Position numbers and translations under genes: made by a program. From contig NC_134995.1 in NCBI RefSeq assembly GCF_050947335.1, positions 11,508,501-11,572,500 of the forward strand: 64,000 nt of DNA, read 5' to 3'. The stretch is from Megachile rotundata. Lineage: Eukaryota > Arthropoda > Insecta > Hymenoptera > Megachilidae. The notes below the pieces were generated by a model. That model was given only the letters and a program-made list of their open reading frames with translations. It made no database searches and was not told the DNA's origin. This document shows positions 1-11,654 of the stretch, in pieces; position 1 is the stretch's first letter, and the number at the start of each line of letters is the position of its first letter.

Positions 1-673
1 CGTTCAATCCAGTATTTCACTAGTGTGTGTATTGATAAATCAGGGAACTATCATATTAATATAATTTTTCTTGACAATTAGTCATTCAACAAAATTCAAA
101 GTTGTAAAAAATAAAATTGGATAGGTAATAATGGAGTTACTGTTTCAAAAATGAATGTTCGTCGTACTATCGCATAATTTCTAAACTGATGTACATGACA
201 CAAACTGTTATCTTCGCGACGCGGATAATTAACATCGTACAAGGAAGTCTCGTTTTAACGATAATGAGAACTTTGTGCGAATATTTTCTATACTCTTTTT
301 TCTTCCAAGTCTTTTATAACATCCTTTCAAACATTATGTAAGCTTTGGAAATATATAAAAATTGTTATACTCCAAGTCAGATACTGGTTATTTTAAGTCT
401 CGCATGTTCTGTTATCATCGAAAACATAAACCATTCATATAACGAATTGCTTGTTTCTATTAACTACCAAGCTTTCAAAGGCATTACGCTTTCAAAAGCT
501 ATTAAGCTACAAATTTCCTTCTCTGAACGAAATATGCAAGAATCATCGATCATGTTTCCTTCAAAATTAATTTCCATAAATTGTGCATAGTTTTTGTGTC
601 TCTAATGCGATAGCTTGTAAATGCTACATGTAAGAACTAGTTTCACTGCTGACAGTTTTACGAGTGGATTTAC
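1..673. other. AT-rich stretch without a convincing gene
   Basis: An 81-codon open frame on the plus strand (345-590) has no splice context or recognisable composition. This stretch is best read as intron of the minus-strand gene that starts at 748, or as intergenic DNA. Confidence 0.5.
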
Positions 674-748
674 TTGCGGATCGTGCGTCAACTCTTCCTC
701 GGATTCCTCCCCCGATAAACACGAAGAATTTTCGTCCGTGGAATCCAT
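674..748 (-). CDS. Acidic first coding exon of an unidentified gene (partial)
   Basis: An ATG at 748 opens a 25-codon exon rich in Asp, Glu and Ser, beginning MDSTDENSSC and ending in THDPQ. It stops in phase 0 at a consensus-like donor (CAA|GTAAAT). The rest of the gene should lie to the left, and I found no convincing following exon in bases 1-600, so the gene probably leaves the window. Such an acidic N-terminus suggests a cytoplasmic or nuclear protein without a signal peptide, but no family is recognisable. The exon could be spurious; the support is its codon content and the splice donor only. Confidence 0.4.
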
Positions 749-1069
749 TTCAAGAAATGATAATTGTCACTGCTTGAAATTTGTACAGAAAAACAAATAA
801 AGAAGACGTTCAGATATTCCCGTGAAGTTGATTGAATATTCCATTTACAATGTGGTAAATGAACGATGGAATATCCATTTTTTTATCAAATTTTTTGGAC
901 TAACACTAATTCATATAAACTTGAAGCGTTTTTTAATAGCGATGATCCACAGTAAAAGTGAAATTGTTAAATAAAAAAATACCTGACACTAATAATTACA
1001 AGAGCAGTAATGTGAGAAGAGTTAGCGAACGTTCGATACAAAGCAAGAAGCTGCCATATAAAATTCAAA

Positions 1070-1955
1070 TTACTTAATTGCCTTTTTAGGGACGATTGGC
1101 ACACACATCTCGTCCTCGTTATTTTTCTTGCAACATGGCCTGCGAACGACTAGCGTGAGCGGCTGAAAAGTTCACAGCAAAATTAACATTTTCTCGATCT
1201 CGGTCGTGTCGCTTCGCGATTTACCAGATTCTCCCCTGGAGCGTAGTTGTGCTCCATGTTTTCACCGGAGCGTTGTTTCCCGAGGTGTTTGACGTTTTCG
1301 AAAACTCTGAAGTACGATACGAAAATTATTTAGAGTCGATAATATCGAAATCGATAATATTGAAAAATCAAGCAGATTTGTGTCGATTCAATTTTCAAGT
1401 CCGATTCCCAATTTAGAAGTATAGTATTTAAATATTTTCAGACTTTTTAAATAACAGGTTACTCAACGATCTAATTAGTAATATCGATCCAGTTTTCGAT
1501 ATAGAATCGCGCAGCAACATTCTGCCAGATTGAATTTGTTTAAATAAAGTAGTCGACATGTGTATTAAAGTTTCAAGGTTCACCGCACTTCTTCGCGCGA
1601 CGTGTTGGCACGATTCGTAACTTTCAGTGCATCGTTGAACAAATCCTAAACTACGATGTTACATTGTTGCACGCGCAACAATGGTTCATTAAGGTCGCCC
1701 AACGAAGTCTATATTCGTTGACGAGTACGCAACTTTCCCATTCAAAAGAAAACTGCATGTCGAACGCAAAAACAGAAAATAGTTTCGAACGACGATAAAA
1801 GATGTCCTCGATCGTTGCTAGAACGAAAAGATTACCTGAGCGGACACAGTGGCTGACGCAGAATCATCCTCGACCTGTAGCACTCTCGATCGAGAGGACT
1901 TCTTTCCGTAGCACTTGCACATCCTACTGAACAGCGACCTGTTTTTCGTTTTCAT
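1070..1955 (-). CDS. Two-exon 70-residue Cys/Lys-rich hypothetical protein
   Basis: The exons are 1955-1836 (40 codons, phase 0) and 1162-1070 (30 codons plus TAA). The intron runs from a good donor (CTCAG|GTAAT) to an acceptor preceded by TTTTC. Joining them gives one open frame of 70 residues. The N-terminal half has an MCKCYGKK segment and a Ser/Arg-rich stretch, the middle is acidic and Ser/Ala-rich, and the C-terminal half has PCCKKNNEDEMC followed by VPIVPKKAIK. There is no signal peptide or membrane segment. The paired Cys/Lys clusters could suit lipidation or metal binding, but that is inference. The start is taken as the first ATG in the exon; an upstream exon reaching past 2040 in the same frame is possible. 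No family is recognised. Confidence 0.42.
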
Positions 1956-2553
1956 CTTTCTGGTCGTATCCCGTTGATCCTTGCGTCGCAACGTGCTCAA
2001 ACTCGCGATTAACGGTGCAATCAATCTTTCTCGCACACATGTATCGCACGTCGAAACGTTTCAAAATTGTGTGCTATACGTAAAAACGTTGATACGTATT
2101 GCTATCGTGTGATAGCGAGTTTTCTCGGACGCGTCGACAATCGAATGCGCCTGAGCAACAATTCCACGGTCAAGGCGCATCGTCCCTCCACCAAATTCAA
2201 CAGATCACCTTGAACATGCGATCGATATCGAGCCCGAACGAATTTCGATGGGTTTGGAATTACGACTCGAATTTGGTAGGAAGGAATTCTTGTACTGTAA
2301 ACAATTTTTAGATTGCTTTGCAAGAACGTTTATACTTTCTTTTATAGGAATGATCTTCGAGGAACTTGTTCGTAATCTACAGTGAATGCATTCGAGTGAC
2401 TCTCATTCAGTTTGAGATATTTTTTAACGAAATATATGATGGAACATAGACCAGACTGGCAACTGCGGAAGTAATAATCTTAAAAGAATTCAGCTGAATT
2501 TTTAAATGAAATATATCTTGCAAAAGTCCCTTCGAGTGCAAAGGATTAATAAG

Positions 2554-2765
2554 ATGTTAGAATTTGTTCTAACGTTACATATACCGAGTGTGAGCTGTGC
2601 CGAGAAGAGTCCAACTCCTCAAAAGAGGAACAGAAGTCTAACTCTCTTTCTAAGTTGACGGAAGAAGAAACGAAAGAAATAGAATTGCGAACGAAAATGC
2701 GTCGAATAAAGTTGAAGCGTGAATTAAATCGGGACGAATCGATTCATCTTATAACGAGCTGTTGA
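2554..2765 (+). CDS. Candidate coding exon, charged coiled-coil-like (orphan)
   Basis: An open frame of about 70 codons ends in TGA at 2763-2765. It reads as a charged helix: a Cys pair (TECELC), a Ser/Lys/Glu stretch, then alternating Glu and Lys/Arg (LTEEETKEIELRTKMRRIKL). The composition is protein-like, but there is no ATG before the middle of the frame, and the only candidate upstream acceptor (about 2560) has a poor pyrimidine tract. It may be the last exon of a plus-strand gene, a decayed exon, or chance. Confidence 0.25.
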
Positions 2766-3124
2766 CCTTTCGAAGCGAAGGAAAGTGACGAAAAACGAGA
2801 GTGTTTGACGTGGTCGCACGCAAACGAGACGAGGCAGCTGATCGATTTCGAAGGCTCGGATGCAACCTCGCATGTGACACGCTAGTGCAATCATTAAGAA
2901 TGCAATTTTCGGCCACCGTGGCGGAGAAGAGCAAGCGCGGCAGTCCGCCAATTTCATCTCGGCTTACTGACCCGCATCTTCCTCATGGTCTCTCAATGAA
3001 CTCCGTTACGATCACCGTATCGTCGACCATTAAGGTCATGACAGCTTTATTTGCGCAGTGCCAATCGTTTCTACTTTTATTCTATAATTTATTTATTCTA
3101 TTGCTATTTTGGCAATGAAAGGGT

Positions 3125-3560
3125 CAATTTTGAACATTCTGGTTCTACCGACTTAGAGAACCTCTTACGTTCTTTCATAATATTGTAAACTGTCTTCCAA
3201 ATATAATCTAAAAGCGCATTAGTACTGCTTTTCTATGTATGTTACATATAAGCTAAAAGGAGAACATGTGCAAAATTTTGAACATTCTGGTTCTACCAAC
3301 TTGGAGAGCCTCTTAAGTTCTTTCATAATATTATAAATTTTCTTCCAAATGCAATCTAAAAGCTCATTAGTATTGCTTTTCTATGTATGTTACATATAAG
3401 CTAAAAGGAGAACATGTGCAAAATTTTGAACATTCTGGTTCTACCAGCTTAGAGAACCTCTTAAGTTCTTTCATAATATTGTAAACTGTCCTCAAAATAT
3501 AATCTAAAAGCTCATTAGTACTGCTTTTCTAAGTACATATAAGCTAAAAGAACATGTGCG
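3125..3560. repeat. 148-bp tandem repeat, 3 copies
   Basis: The phrase GAACATTCTGGTTCTACC recurs at 3132, 3280 and 3428, exactly 148 bp apart. Each unit contains matching blocks (an ACCTCTTA/AGTTCTTTCATAAT segment and a TAAGCTAAAAG segment). The third copy is shortened at its end. The copies differ by scattered substitutions and small deletions. No coding potential is apparent. Confidence 0.85.
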
Positions 3561-5104
3561 TTAGAGGAGTTAGGTTAACCTCCGCATGAGGTTGGTATAA
3601 GGTTAGATCGGTGCACAGTTGAAGTTAGGATACTTCAGCGTCGGGTAATTTGTTCCAAATTAGGTCATAATCGTAGGAATTATTAATAACGCCAGTAACA
3701 GCAAAGCTTCCATGTTGATTTCCTCCGTGCTGGATTTAGATAATAAATATCGTGTTTCGTCCACTTCGAAAGCAATTAACACCGATAATTGAGCGAGTGC
3801 ATAATTATCTTGTTTGTACAGTGGGACGATAATTCCTTAAGCAGAAATATTTCATCCCAGAGAATAAGATGTTAAGCGAATTTAATAAAACGAAGGAAAG
3901 ATAATAAAGTTCTAACATTGTTACATCACTGTCAAAGTATTTTGAGACGCTCATTCAAATATACTCGCTTTCCCAAAATAGTCCGTGTAGTCCTTTTCCG
4001 AAATGCTCGGTTCGTGTTAAGCGCCGATAAGAAAATTTAAAAACGAAGCTCGGTATTTATAATATTCCGGCGTGCTGTGTGCGTGTTTAACATTTGCGTC
4101 ACGCGAAAATCATGAATGAAAACATTCATCTTTCTCCTTTTCCCAACGTGAAACATTCACGAGTCCGCTTCGATGTCCCCGTTTGAACATCGCGGCCAGA
4201 AGGGAGGCGAAATATATTGTTTCGTAACAATTAGCCTCTCGCGTCCCGAATATCAGTCGAATGCAACGACCCATTTTATCAGACGTCTCAAAGGATGTCG
4301 TTTGTGGACATAGAACTTGCATGCTGTGTCTAACCGAGGTAGCTATAGAAATTCTTGTGTCGAACACCTACGCTTCTGCAGTTGAGGTTCTACGTACTCG
4401 AATGCTTGATCAAATAGCCTAACCGTAATTACCAACAACTTTGAAAAGCTACCTATTCCCAAATTCACATCTCTGACATCTTCAAATACGCGTAAAACGA
4501 ACGACTCGTATCACGTAACGTTCTCGGAAGAGGAACAATTAACCCGCGAACCTGTAGGGTCAACTGTTAAGTCCTCCAGTTACCGGTTAACGAGACATTT
4601 TCCACGACTTACGCAACTAGAGAAAGTCAAGGGCAGAAAACAGCATGGGCGACTTACCGTTTGATCTATGTGTTCCCATTTCTCGTGAACGTAATCCCAA
4701 GTTTGTTCCGTCATGGTCCGGTCACTCGGTTCACGTCGAGCCCGGTAAGAACTCCTTCGAGGAAACGAGGTAAAGCACGGAGCGTCGATCAGCGAACAGA
4801 TCTTGTCGTCTCTCGAGAGATCACTAAAGATCTTACATCACGCGATCCTCGAGCCCTACATCGAATCTACTTCGCGGCTAGAAATACGTACAAACGACTC
4901 GCGTACTAGCGACGGAGCCGGGTGTATTTTCGGCCAAGCGGGGACGTTACACGAGCAACGCGGATTCGTCGCTTTCTCGATCGGTCATTGCTTATTTCGG
5001 TACCTTCTTCTTTTTATCCTCTTTCTCTGCGCCGAAAAAATCTATCCCTTTTTACCACTGCCCATATATGCCTATATCTAACCCATGCGACGCGCGAGCT
5101 TTCT

Positions 5105-5285
5105 TTTTATAGTTACCAAGTCCAAAAATCTCAGTATTCAAAATTACAAATTCAAACATTGAAAAATCTAAAAATTCCAAAATTCGGGAATACCGAAATT
5201 ACCTATTCGGTATTCCGAAAGCGTGAAATGGAAAGATTCCAACATCCAAAGATTCAAAACTTCAAATATCTAAAAATTGCTACCC
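5105..5285. repeat. Degenerate 9-10-bp quasi-periodic repeat
   Basis: Short words of the type ATTCAAA, ATCTAAA and ATTCCAA recur every 9-10 bases. The segment includes a palindromic piece in which GGGAATACCG and CGGTATTCCG flank AAATTACCTATT. Similar segments lie at 41330-41960, 47665-47750 and around 52120-52170. Confidence 0.55.
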
Positions 5286-5504
5286 TCGCATATTGATCGA
5301 TACTAATTTCTATCTGATACTTCATCCTGCGTATTAATATTGAATCTTTCCCCCTTGCGTTGCTCATCAGACGTATATTCCGTCGTCACGCTTAAACGCG
5401 AGAAAACATGCAATTCACTTATTGACTTAAGAGCATTATCACGCAGATCGTGTAGGAATTGTCGATTGTAGGCTTTCTTAATAGAAAATTGATTAGCAAG
5501 CAAT

Positions 5505-5587
5505 GTCAGGATGGCCGAGCGGTCTAAGGCGCTGCGTTCAGGTCGCAGTCCACTCTGTGGGCGTGGGTTCGAATCCCACTTCTGACA
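5505..5587 (+). tRNA. tRNA-Leu (anticodon CAG)
   Basis: This is an 83-nt cloverleaf. The acceptor strands GTCAGGA and TTCTGAC pair over seven bases (one G-T), followed by discriminator A. The A box is TGGCCGAGCGGTCTAAGGC, the anticodon stem CTGCG/CGCAG closes the loop TTCAGGT with anticodon CAG, and a long class II variable arm follows, as expected for leucine. The B box is GGTTCGAATCC. There is no intron and CCA is not encoded. A T run at 5593-5596 is a likely RNA polymerase III terminator. Confidence 0.97.
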
Positions 5588-6453
5588 AATATCTTTTGGA
5601 CATTCGATGATTTTAATATTTATTAAAAAAATGATACAAGGATAAGTGAGATTTTGTTTACTTCCTGTAAAATATTTCTGTGAGAAAAAAAACGAATTCG
5701 TATCAAAAGTTTTTAATGTAGGCCCGAACTTTTTATTTATCAATATTAATTAACTCTATATTATTAATAAATGTATGTTAATTTTTAATAAATGTATTAT
5801 AAGTAGAGAAGTAAAGTTTAGAAGATTTTAATAGAAATTTAGTGAACCTTTTTCTTTTTGAAATGATTTCCCCGTTTCCTGGTAACAGTCTTTTCTGCTA
5901 CTTCCGGTTTCGTACAAATACCATTCGCATGATGCAGTTATGTACGCGCGTTTTAATTTGTATTGCGTAATAATTAAAAACTTATAAATAATAAAAAGTT
6001 CGTCTTTCAATTATTTGATGGAAGAATTCGATGGTAACGAGGAAACAGGTGAAACACGCGTAATCTGAGTTTTTAAAAGTTTCGCAAATGTTTCATTGCG
6101 ATCAGTTGGATTTTTTTCTTTCGATCGAAAGGTAACTTTCGATATCAGTTGCAGTATCGTATTTTTATGGATGGAACACACGGAGTAACATAACTCTAGC
6201 TGATAATTACGTCTGTAATAAAAAATTGATAATATTTATAAAAATGAAAGTATATATTGCAAAATCATTCATTTTTATCGACGTTTAAATAGTTACAATA
6301 ATTGCATAGTATTGTAAACGTTGCATAATTAAACCATTGAAATAAACAGTGCGAAATGTTAATGTTAATGCACAGGTAAAACGTGAACGTTTGACAGGAC
6401 ATTCATAGAAAGTTGGAGCGAAGTTGCGAAGTGGATAACAGTAAATTGTCAAC

Positions 6454-8360
6454 ATGGCGAATGCTGATTTTATCGTTACAATTTCGGGCGCCGCGCTCTC
6501 TTTATTGTTTTATGAAAATGTTCGCAATTGTGGAGATCAGGTAAAGAGAGTTACCTCTTCCTTATTTATTCTTAAAATTACTGTTTATTTTGGCATTCTA
6601 ATTTGTTTTTAGATTACAAGTTTAGCGTCTTAACCTCTATAAACTTAACCTAATGAACAAAGAACAGGAAAACGGTGAATAATATTGATTCCAATGTTCC
6701 AGATGGGATTTTTATTGGGAGAAACCCTTGAGTTTGTAGTGAAAACGTACACGGATGCCGACAATCAGATTGAAACAGTAAAAACACAGAACAGTAAATA
6801 TATCCAATTGTAATTTCTCCCAGTGATAAAGAAAGGTTTGGTTTTACAATAATATTTTCACGCTTTTAGATATCGAAACAGTTATAACTTGCCCATTGCC
6901 AGATCTTTTATATGATTCTATCGGTAGAATTAATAAAGAAAATGTGAAGGATTTTTTACGTGATAAAAGTAAACAAGTGATAGGTTGGTTTCGCTTCAGG
7001 AGAAATACTGGATTGGTACCGACTATGAGAGATAGATTATTGCATAATGAATTTGCAACACACTTTTCTAATGGTGATTGCACCAAAGAAAAATTCTTTG
7101 TTACATGCTTATTGAGTTCTTCAACAAGCGACGAAGGAGGTACACATAAGTTTAAACATGTATTTTTACGACGTGTAAAGCGGTAAGTATGTGTTAATAA
7201 CTTATATTAATGTCAATAACCTATTTTATTAATGTGTTGCGCAATTTCAAATATTTTTGTCTTCACAGGATACTTGAACCAGTTCCTTTAAGGATAAATA
7301 ATTTAGAAAATAATTCAATTCTTCTGGAAGGTTCAGATTATAAACCTCCTCCTACCAAAAGGTCATCTGATTTACCAGATGTGTTTACAAGGCTTATAGA
7401 ATCTTTAAAGTAAGTTTTGATTCTTACGTCAAATTTATAGTTATGTTGTATTAAATTATTGATTTGTAGTAGTATTATTTGATATTTGCAGTTTAGATTT
7501 GACAAGAACGTCTGACTTGGAATCTGCTATTACTATAGAGAAAGCAGCTGAACAGTATTTAAATCAACTAATACCAGAATTGTGTAAATCTGATTTGGAA
7601 GTGGCAGAGCTTGAAAAACAAGTTAAAGAATTCAAATTTAATAAAAAATCAAAATTGAATGGAAATTCAAATAATATAGATCATGAGACTGAAACGGAGC
7701 GCACCGTCGACGAACAGAAGAGACCACAGCAAACGTTTCCGTTAAGAAAAGAATTTTCAGAAGACGACTGCGGTGATAATTGGGCATTTAAAAACCATTC
7801 TACCACAACTGTAAATATAATTTATCATTTAAACTTATATGTTCCTTGAAAAATATTTAAATGTTATTTATGTCTTTCCTCAGAGTCAAGCAAATACTAC
7901 CCACAAACCAAAAAATACAGTAACGTATGCTGAGAAAAGTATTAATTACGGCAAATTAAGATGGCCAAATGCAGTAGAAAGTCCAAGTCAAGAACCATCA
8001 CCACATGTAAACTCCGTTTCCGAATTGAAAGTGAACGTTACAGATAATGTATCTAACAAAATTAGACGCACCAATATGGAATCAGAAGGAGTAGAAGAAT
8101 CTATCTGGCAAAGTAACATAAACATGAGCGGAGTTGGACGAGGTAGAGGCAAGTTGTCGTACGACGTTTGCGGATCAAAGAAAGCCAGAAGGACTTCGGA
8201 TCCAGTTGCTACGCGAAGTAACAGTGAAAGGACTTCACATGTTCGAGTATCCCAGCAAGAATCGTCTGAAGCAAATTGTGTACAAAATGTTCAAATACCT
8301 TACAGTCAGGTGACAAAGAAAAAAGCAAATAGTAAAACAGATTTGACGGATAATCATTGA
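6454..8360 (+). CDS. BRISC complex subunit of the Abraxas family (Abraxas 2/Abro1-like)
   Basis: Six exons (6454-6540, 6703-6793, 6870-7182, 7269-7409, 7492-7810, 7884-8360) join in frame to 475 residues. The N-terminal half is an MPN domain of the FAM175/Abraxas type: a start with GAALSLLFYENV, then GFLLGE, DNQIETV, VIGWFRFRRNT and MRDRLLHNEFATHFSN. The JAMM zinc-binding His-x-His signature is absent, as known for this family, so it should act as a scaffold that activates the BRCC36 deubiquitinase (Lys63-linked ubiquitin). Residues around 180-215 form a charged coiled coil (LEVAELEKQVKEF). The C-terminal tail is Ser/Lys/Asn-rich and does not end in the phospho-SxxF motif of Abraxas 1, which favours the cytoplasmic BRISC paralog. 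The ATG at 6454 matches the family N-terminus. Confidence 0.9.
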
Positions 8361-8851
8361 ACAAAAGAGATTCCTTTATTTTTATTTTACTTTAAAAGCT
8401 TTATAACAGTATACTTAAAATTGTAGCGCAACTTTGTGCTAAAGAAAAGAAAGCGATAAGAGGTTTAAGAGCGCTTACACTAGCTTGTACGCATTGTAAA
8501 TATTTATACATAAAGACACGTATATTTTAAAATATAAGTAAACCGATCATGTCTGAAACATGTAAAGACGGGTCTGTTTTTTAATGTTACGGAGATGTGA
8601 AGAAAAAAAATGCTATCGTGCCGTGTTCATATTAATGAATATGTGCATTATAAAGTGGAGAGGCATTACAGACTGAACTACTAAATAGTTTTTAATGCGT
8701 ATGTAACATGCTCTTAAATATTTACAGTGCTCTATATTCCTAATTTAACTAAGTTCCCATTTAACTCGGAGAGAAATATACAGTATATGTTATTCTTTGA
8801 TGTAAATTTTGTTAAATTGTGCCATTACATCTTTAAGTATTTAACACATAA

Positions 8852-8857
8852 AATAAA
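8852..8857 (+). terminator. Possible polyadenylation signal of the Abraxas-like gene
   Basis: An AATAAA hexamer lies about 490 bases after the stop codon at 8358-8360, in AT-rich sequence between the convergent Abraxas-like gene and HPS1. Confidence 0.4.
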
Positions 8858-9034
8858 TACAAATGTTTTGCATTATAATCTTTTATAAATATCAAGTTAA
8901 TACATACATTAAGTACTTATAAATAATTACAAATTTCACAATTTTTTTCAACTGTATTGTTAAATAATTTGAATTTCGAATTAGCACAGAACTTCGATTT
9001 ATATCTGTACACAAATACTTTTAAGGGAATGTTA

Positions 9035-11654
9035 TTAAAGAATGTCAGCAGGATTATTCGGAACACCTGTGACTTCCCAAATCGTGGCTGCGAGTCTCCG
9101 CGAATGTTCCAAAACGCACGATGATGTTGCCAACCCGAGATGAACGCAGTAAAGCTCGTATATCCTGATTTTGTTCGCAGATAGTTTAGGGAAACAGATT
9201 TCAGCTAATTTTCTACAAAGATAACCAAAGCACATGGAAACTTGCAACAAAGAAAACCAAATATTAAATGTTAACGATACAAACCTATAATAATCTCCAC
9301 AAAATATACCTGGTACTGGAAAGTTTTTCATTATGTGATTTAAATAAACCTTGCATTTTAACGGAGATCCCTACAAAACATCCACAATAATAATAATAAT
9401 ATCTAGATACATTATCGTTGTTTTTAAACTATTCACTTACAGAACCATCCTCGAACCATAAAAAGTAAGCGTAATTGAACGTCGTATCTTTCCACATGAC
9501 CGATAAGTGTCCTTCTTCCAAATGCATTCTACTTTGTTTAACCATATTCCAAATCTATGTAATAATTGCTAGTTAGGTCATGGTGCTACACGTCCAAGTT
9601 CACTCAGTTTTATTTAAATTACCTTCTTCGTTGTGAGAGCCAGAGTTTCAGGATTTGTGAAGTCTAATGTCGGAGCAGTTAGTCTGTGGGTAGTTCTGTC
9701 AATGTAGATGAAATGCACAAGCCCGGGAAACTCTTCTAGATATTTGTTGATAGTTAGGGAACTTCTCGTAGATTATATGGCATTAAGGAGTTATATTTTC
9801 ATATGTAACTCACTGTACAAAGTAAACGAAAGTATAAAAAAAATATAACGTTAAGTAATTACGAAAGGATATGATCCAAGAGTAAAGTTCTTCAATGCTT
9901 TCACTTTGAGGAAGTCGCTGAAATCGTTTAATTTCTGACGAACGAGTTTTCCCACTGTCGTGAGCACGTCAACGCCTTGTTTCAAAAAGCTCTTATCGAA
10001 ACATGTTAATCGATATAGTTCCTTTAAATTATCTGTAAATCCAGACGTATTGGATTCAATTTGAAGAATAGACTCTGGGTCTCTAGATTTTAAAAGATCT
10101 AAATATTTTTTGCGAACGAATTCCCATTTCGATTGGAGTCTTCTCTGACACATGTCGACATCGTTACTGATATTAGCTCTATTTTTCTTAATCCCGTCTA
10201 AAGCTTTTTTCATCGCTAAATCAAAATTCTCGAATGCCGGTCTCAGTTCATCGATGTCCCTTTGAAGTTGCAAACCGTTTATAATGTTTAAATAGTGAAA
10301 ACTATCGTACAATCCAGATGATGTGGCAAGATTAGCCATTTCTATTATCATAACGAGATTAATTCCATCTGCTAATTCAAAAATGTGAACCGCATTAGCA
10401 GTACAATCATGCTCGGATCCGAGAAGAATCAAATGGCTGTATAAATCGTCATCCATTAGAGAATATAGACCTTCATTGATGGAAGATTCTCTTGATCCTC
10501 CTGTAATAAATTAACATATAAGTGCATAATATCAATTAAGAAAGTAAAAATTTGATGTTATTAAAATCATACTAAATAAGTCTGTGATATCTTCTGAAGT
10601 AGGGTTTGCAAGCTTTGCTCCAAAAGGTACTTGTTCATCCTTGGTTGAACTGTTGTCAGGTAAAAGTATATCAGTGCGGTCATCATTATCATTTGTATCA
10701 ACTTCATAATTTCCTTTTCTTTTCTGATTCACTACCCAACACATAAGCATCATTAGTAATATATCAGCAGCGTACAAATCACGAGCGTTTTTGCTAGAAT
10801 ACAAAGAAAGGAACTTCTGTTCCACCAAAATCAGAATGTGTACGTTGCAAAACTCAGATTGTGCCTTCAATTTATCAGAAGCATCATGTAACACTTTTAA
10901 TATCGATACACCCAAGTCTGTATTTATCGATAATTGTTCTATGGCTTCTGTAAGCATACTTTGCTCACAATTTCTTAAATGTACCCATGCATCTAATAAA
11001 GAAGAGACCAAACAGACTTTCTGCCTATTTACCTTCAACCTGTAATCAAGTAGCTTTAGTTATAATACTGTATGATTATATAAAAACAATTTCCATAATT
11101 TAATATTGTATTAAACTTACATTCCAACATCTGGTCCACAAACGTGCCTTACAATTGCTACACATACACCCAATGTTCTTTTCATTAGTTCAATTTCTTC
11201 CAAGGAAATGTAAATAAAAGTATATCCCATAAATTCATCAAATACCATGTTTGTACCATCGTGGCACTTCATCGAAGTGTAAGAATTTCCAAATTGGGAT
11301 GCCATAATATGCTGGGATGTCACAATAGGTGAAAATAATTGCATTATAATATTTGGATTGAGTTTTGAGTTTTCATCACTTGCATCCTGAAGAGAAAGAG
11401 ATAAATATATAAAGGTAAGTATATAATATTGTTAAACAAAATCTATTAGACAAAACTTTAGACACTTAATAAGAGATTTAAATAACAATTTTTGTATAAT
11501 AACTATAGTTGTCAAAATTTAAGAAAAATATACCTTGTTTTCCGAAATCAGTCCTTGACTTTTAGCCAGTTTTTGTATATGATTTGCAAATTTTTTATTG
11601 CACTTCGTGAAAAGAACATCGTTTAAATGATCGAAGATTAAAATACCCTTCATT
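9035..11654 (-). CDS. HPS1: HPS1 homolog, BLOC-3 subunit (apparent frameshift near start)
   Basis: Eight exons are readable: 11654-11534, 11386-11121, 11039-10573, 10500-9863, 9730-9623, 9554-9441, 9370-9285 and 9212-9035, about 658 residues. Similarity to HPS1 spans the whole length: VLF near the start, the GINLVM block, FPGLVHFIYIDRTT, YFLWFEDGS, GDYYR and the terminal RRLAATIWEVTGVP. HPS1 pairs with HPS4 in BLOC-3, the exchange factor for Rab32/38-type GTPases in lysosome-related organelle (pigment granule) biogenesis. All exon junctions agree in phase, but the exon 4/5 acceptor (GAAGAG|TTT) is weak. The ATG at 11654 is in frame for only a few codons; a run of five T on the coding strand (11640-11644) puts it one base out of frame with the rest of exon 1. 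Confidence 0.88.

Larger units (their letters stand above)
2041..5504. other. Intergenic stretch, apart from the orphan ORF and a tandem repeat
   Basis: Apart from the candidate exon at 2554-2765, the 148-bp repeat at 3125-3560 and a degenerate 9-10-bp periodic segment at 5105-5285, I see only short frames without splice context. Regulatory sequence for the flanking genes may be here but is not recognisable. Confidence 0.5.

Noticed and set aside
5303..5743. 146-codon minus-strand open frame
   Set aside because: It runs antisense through the tRNA-Leu gene and has no splice or composition support.
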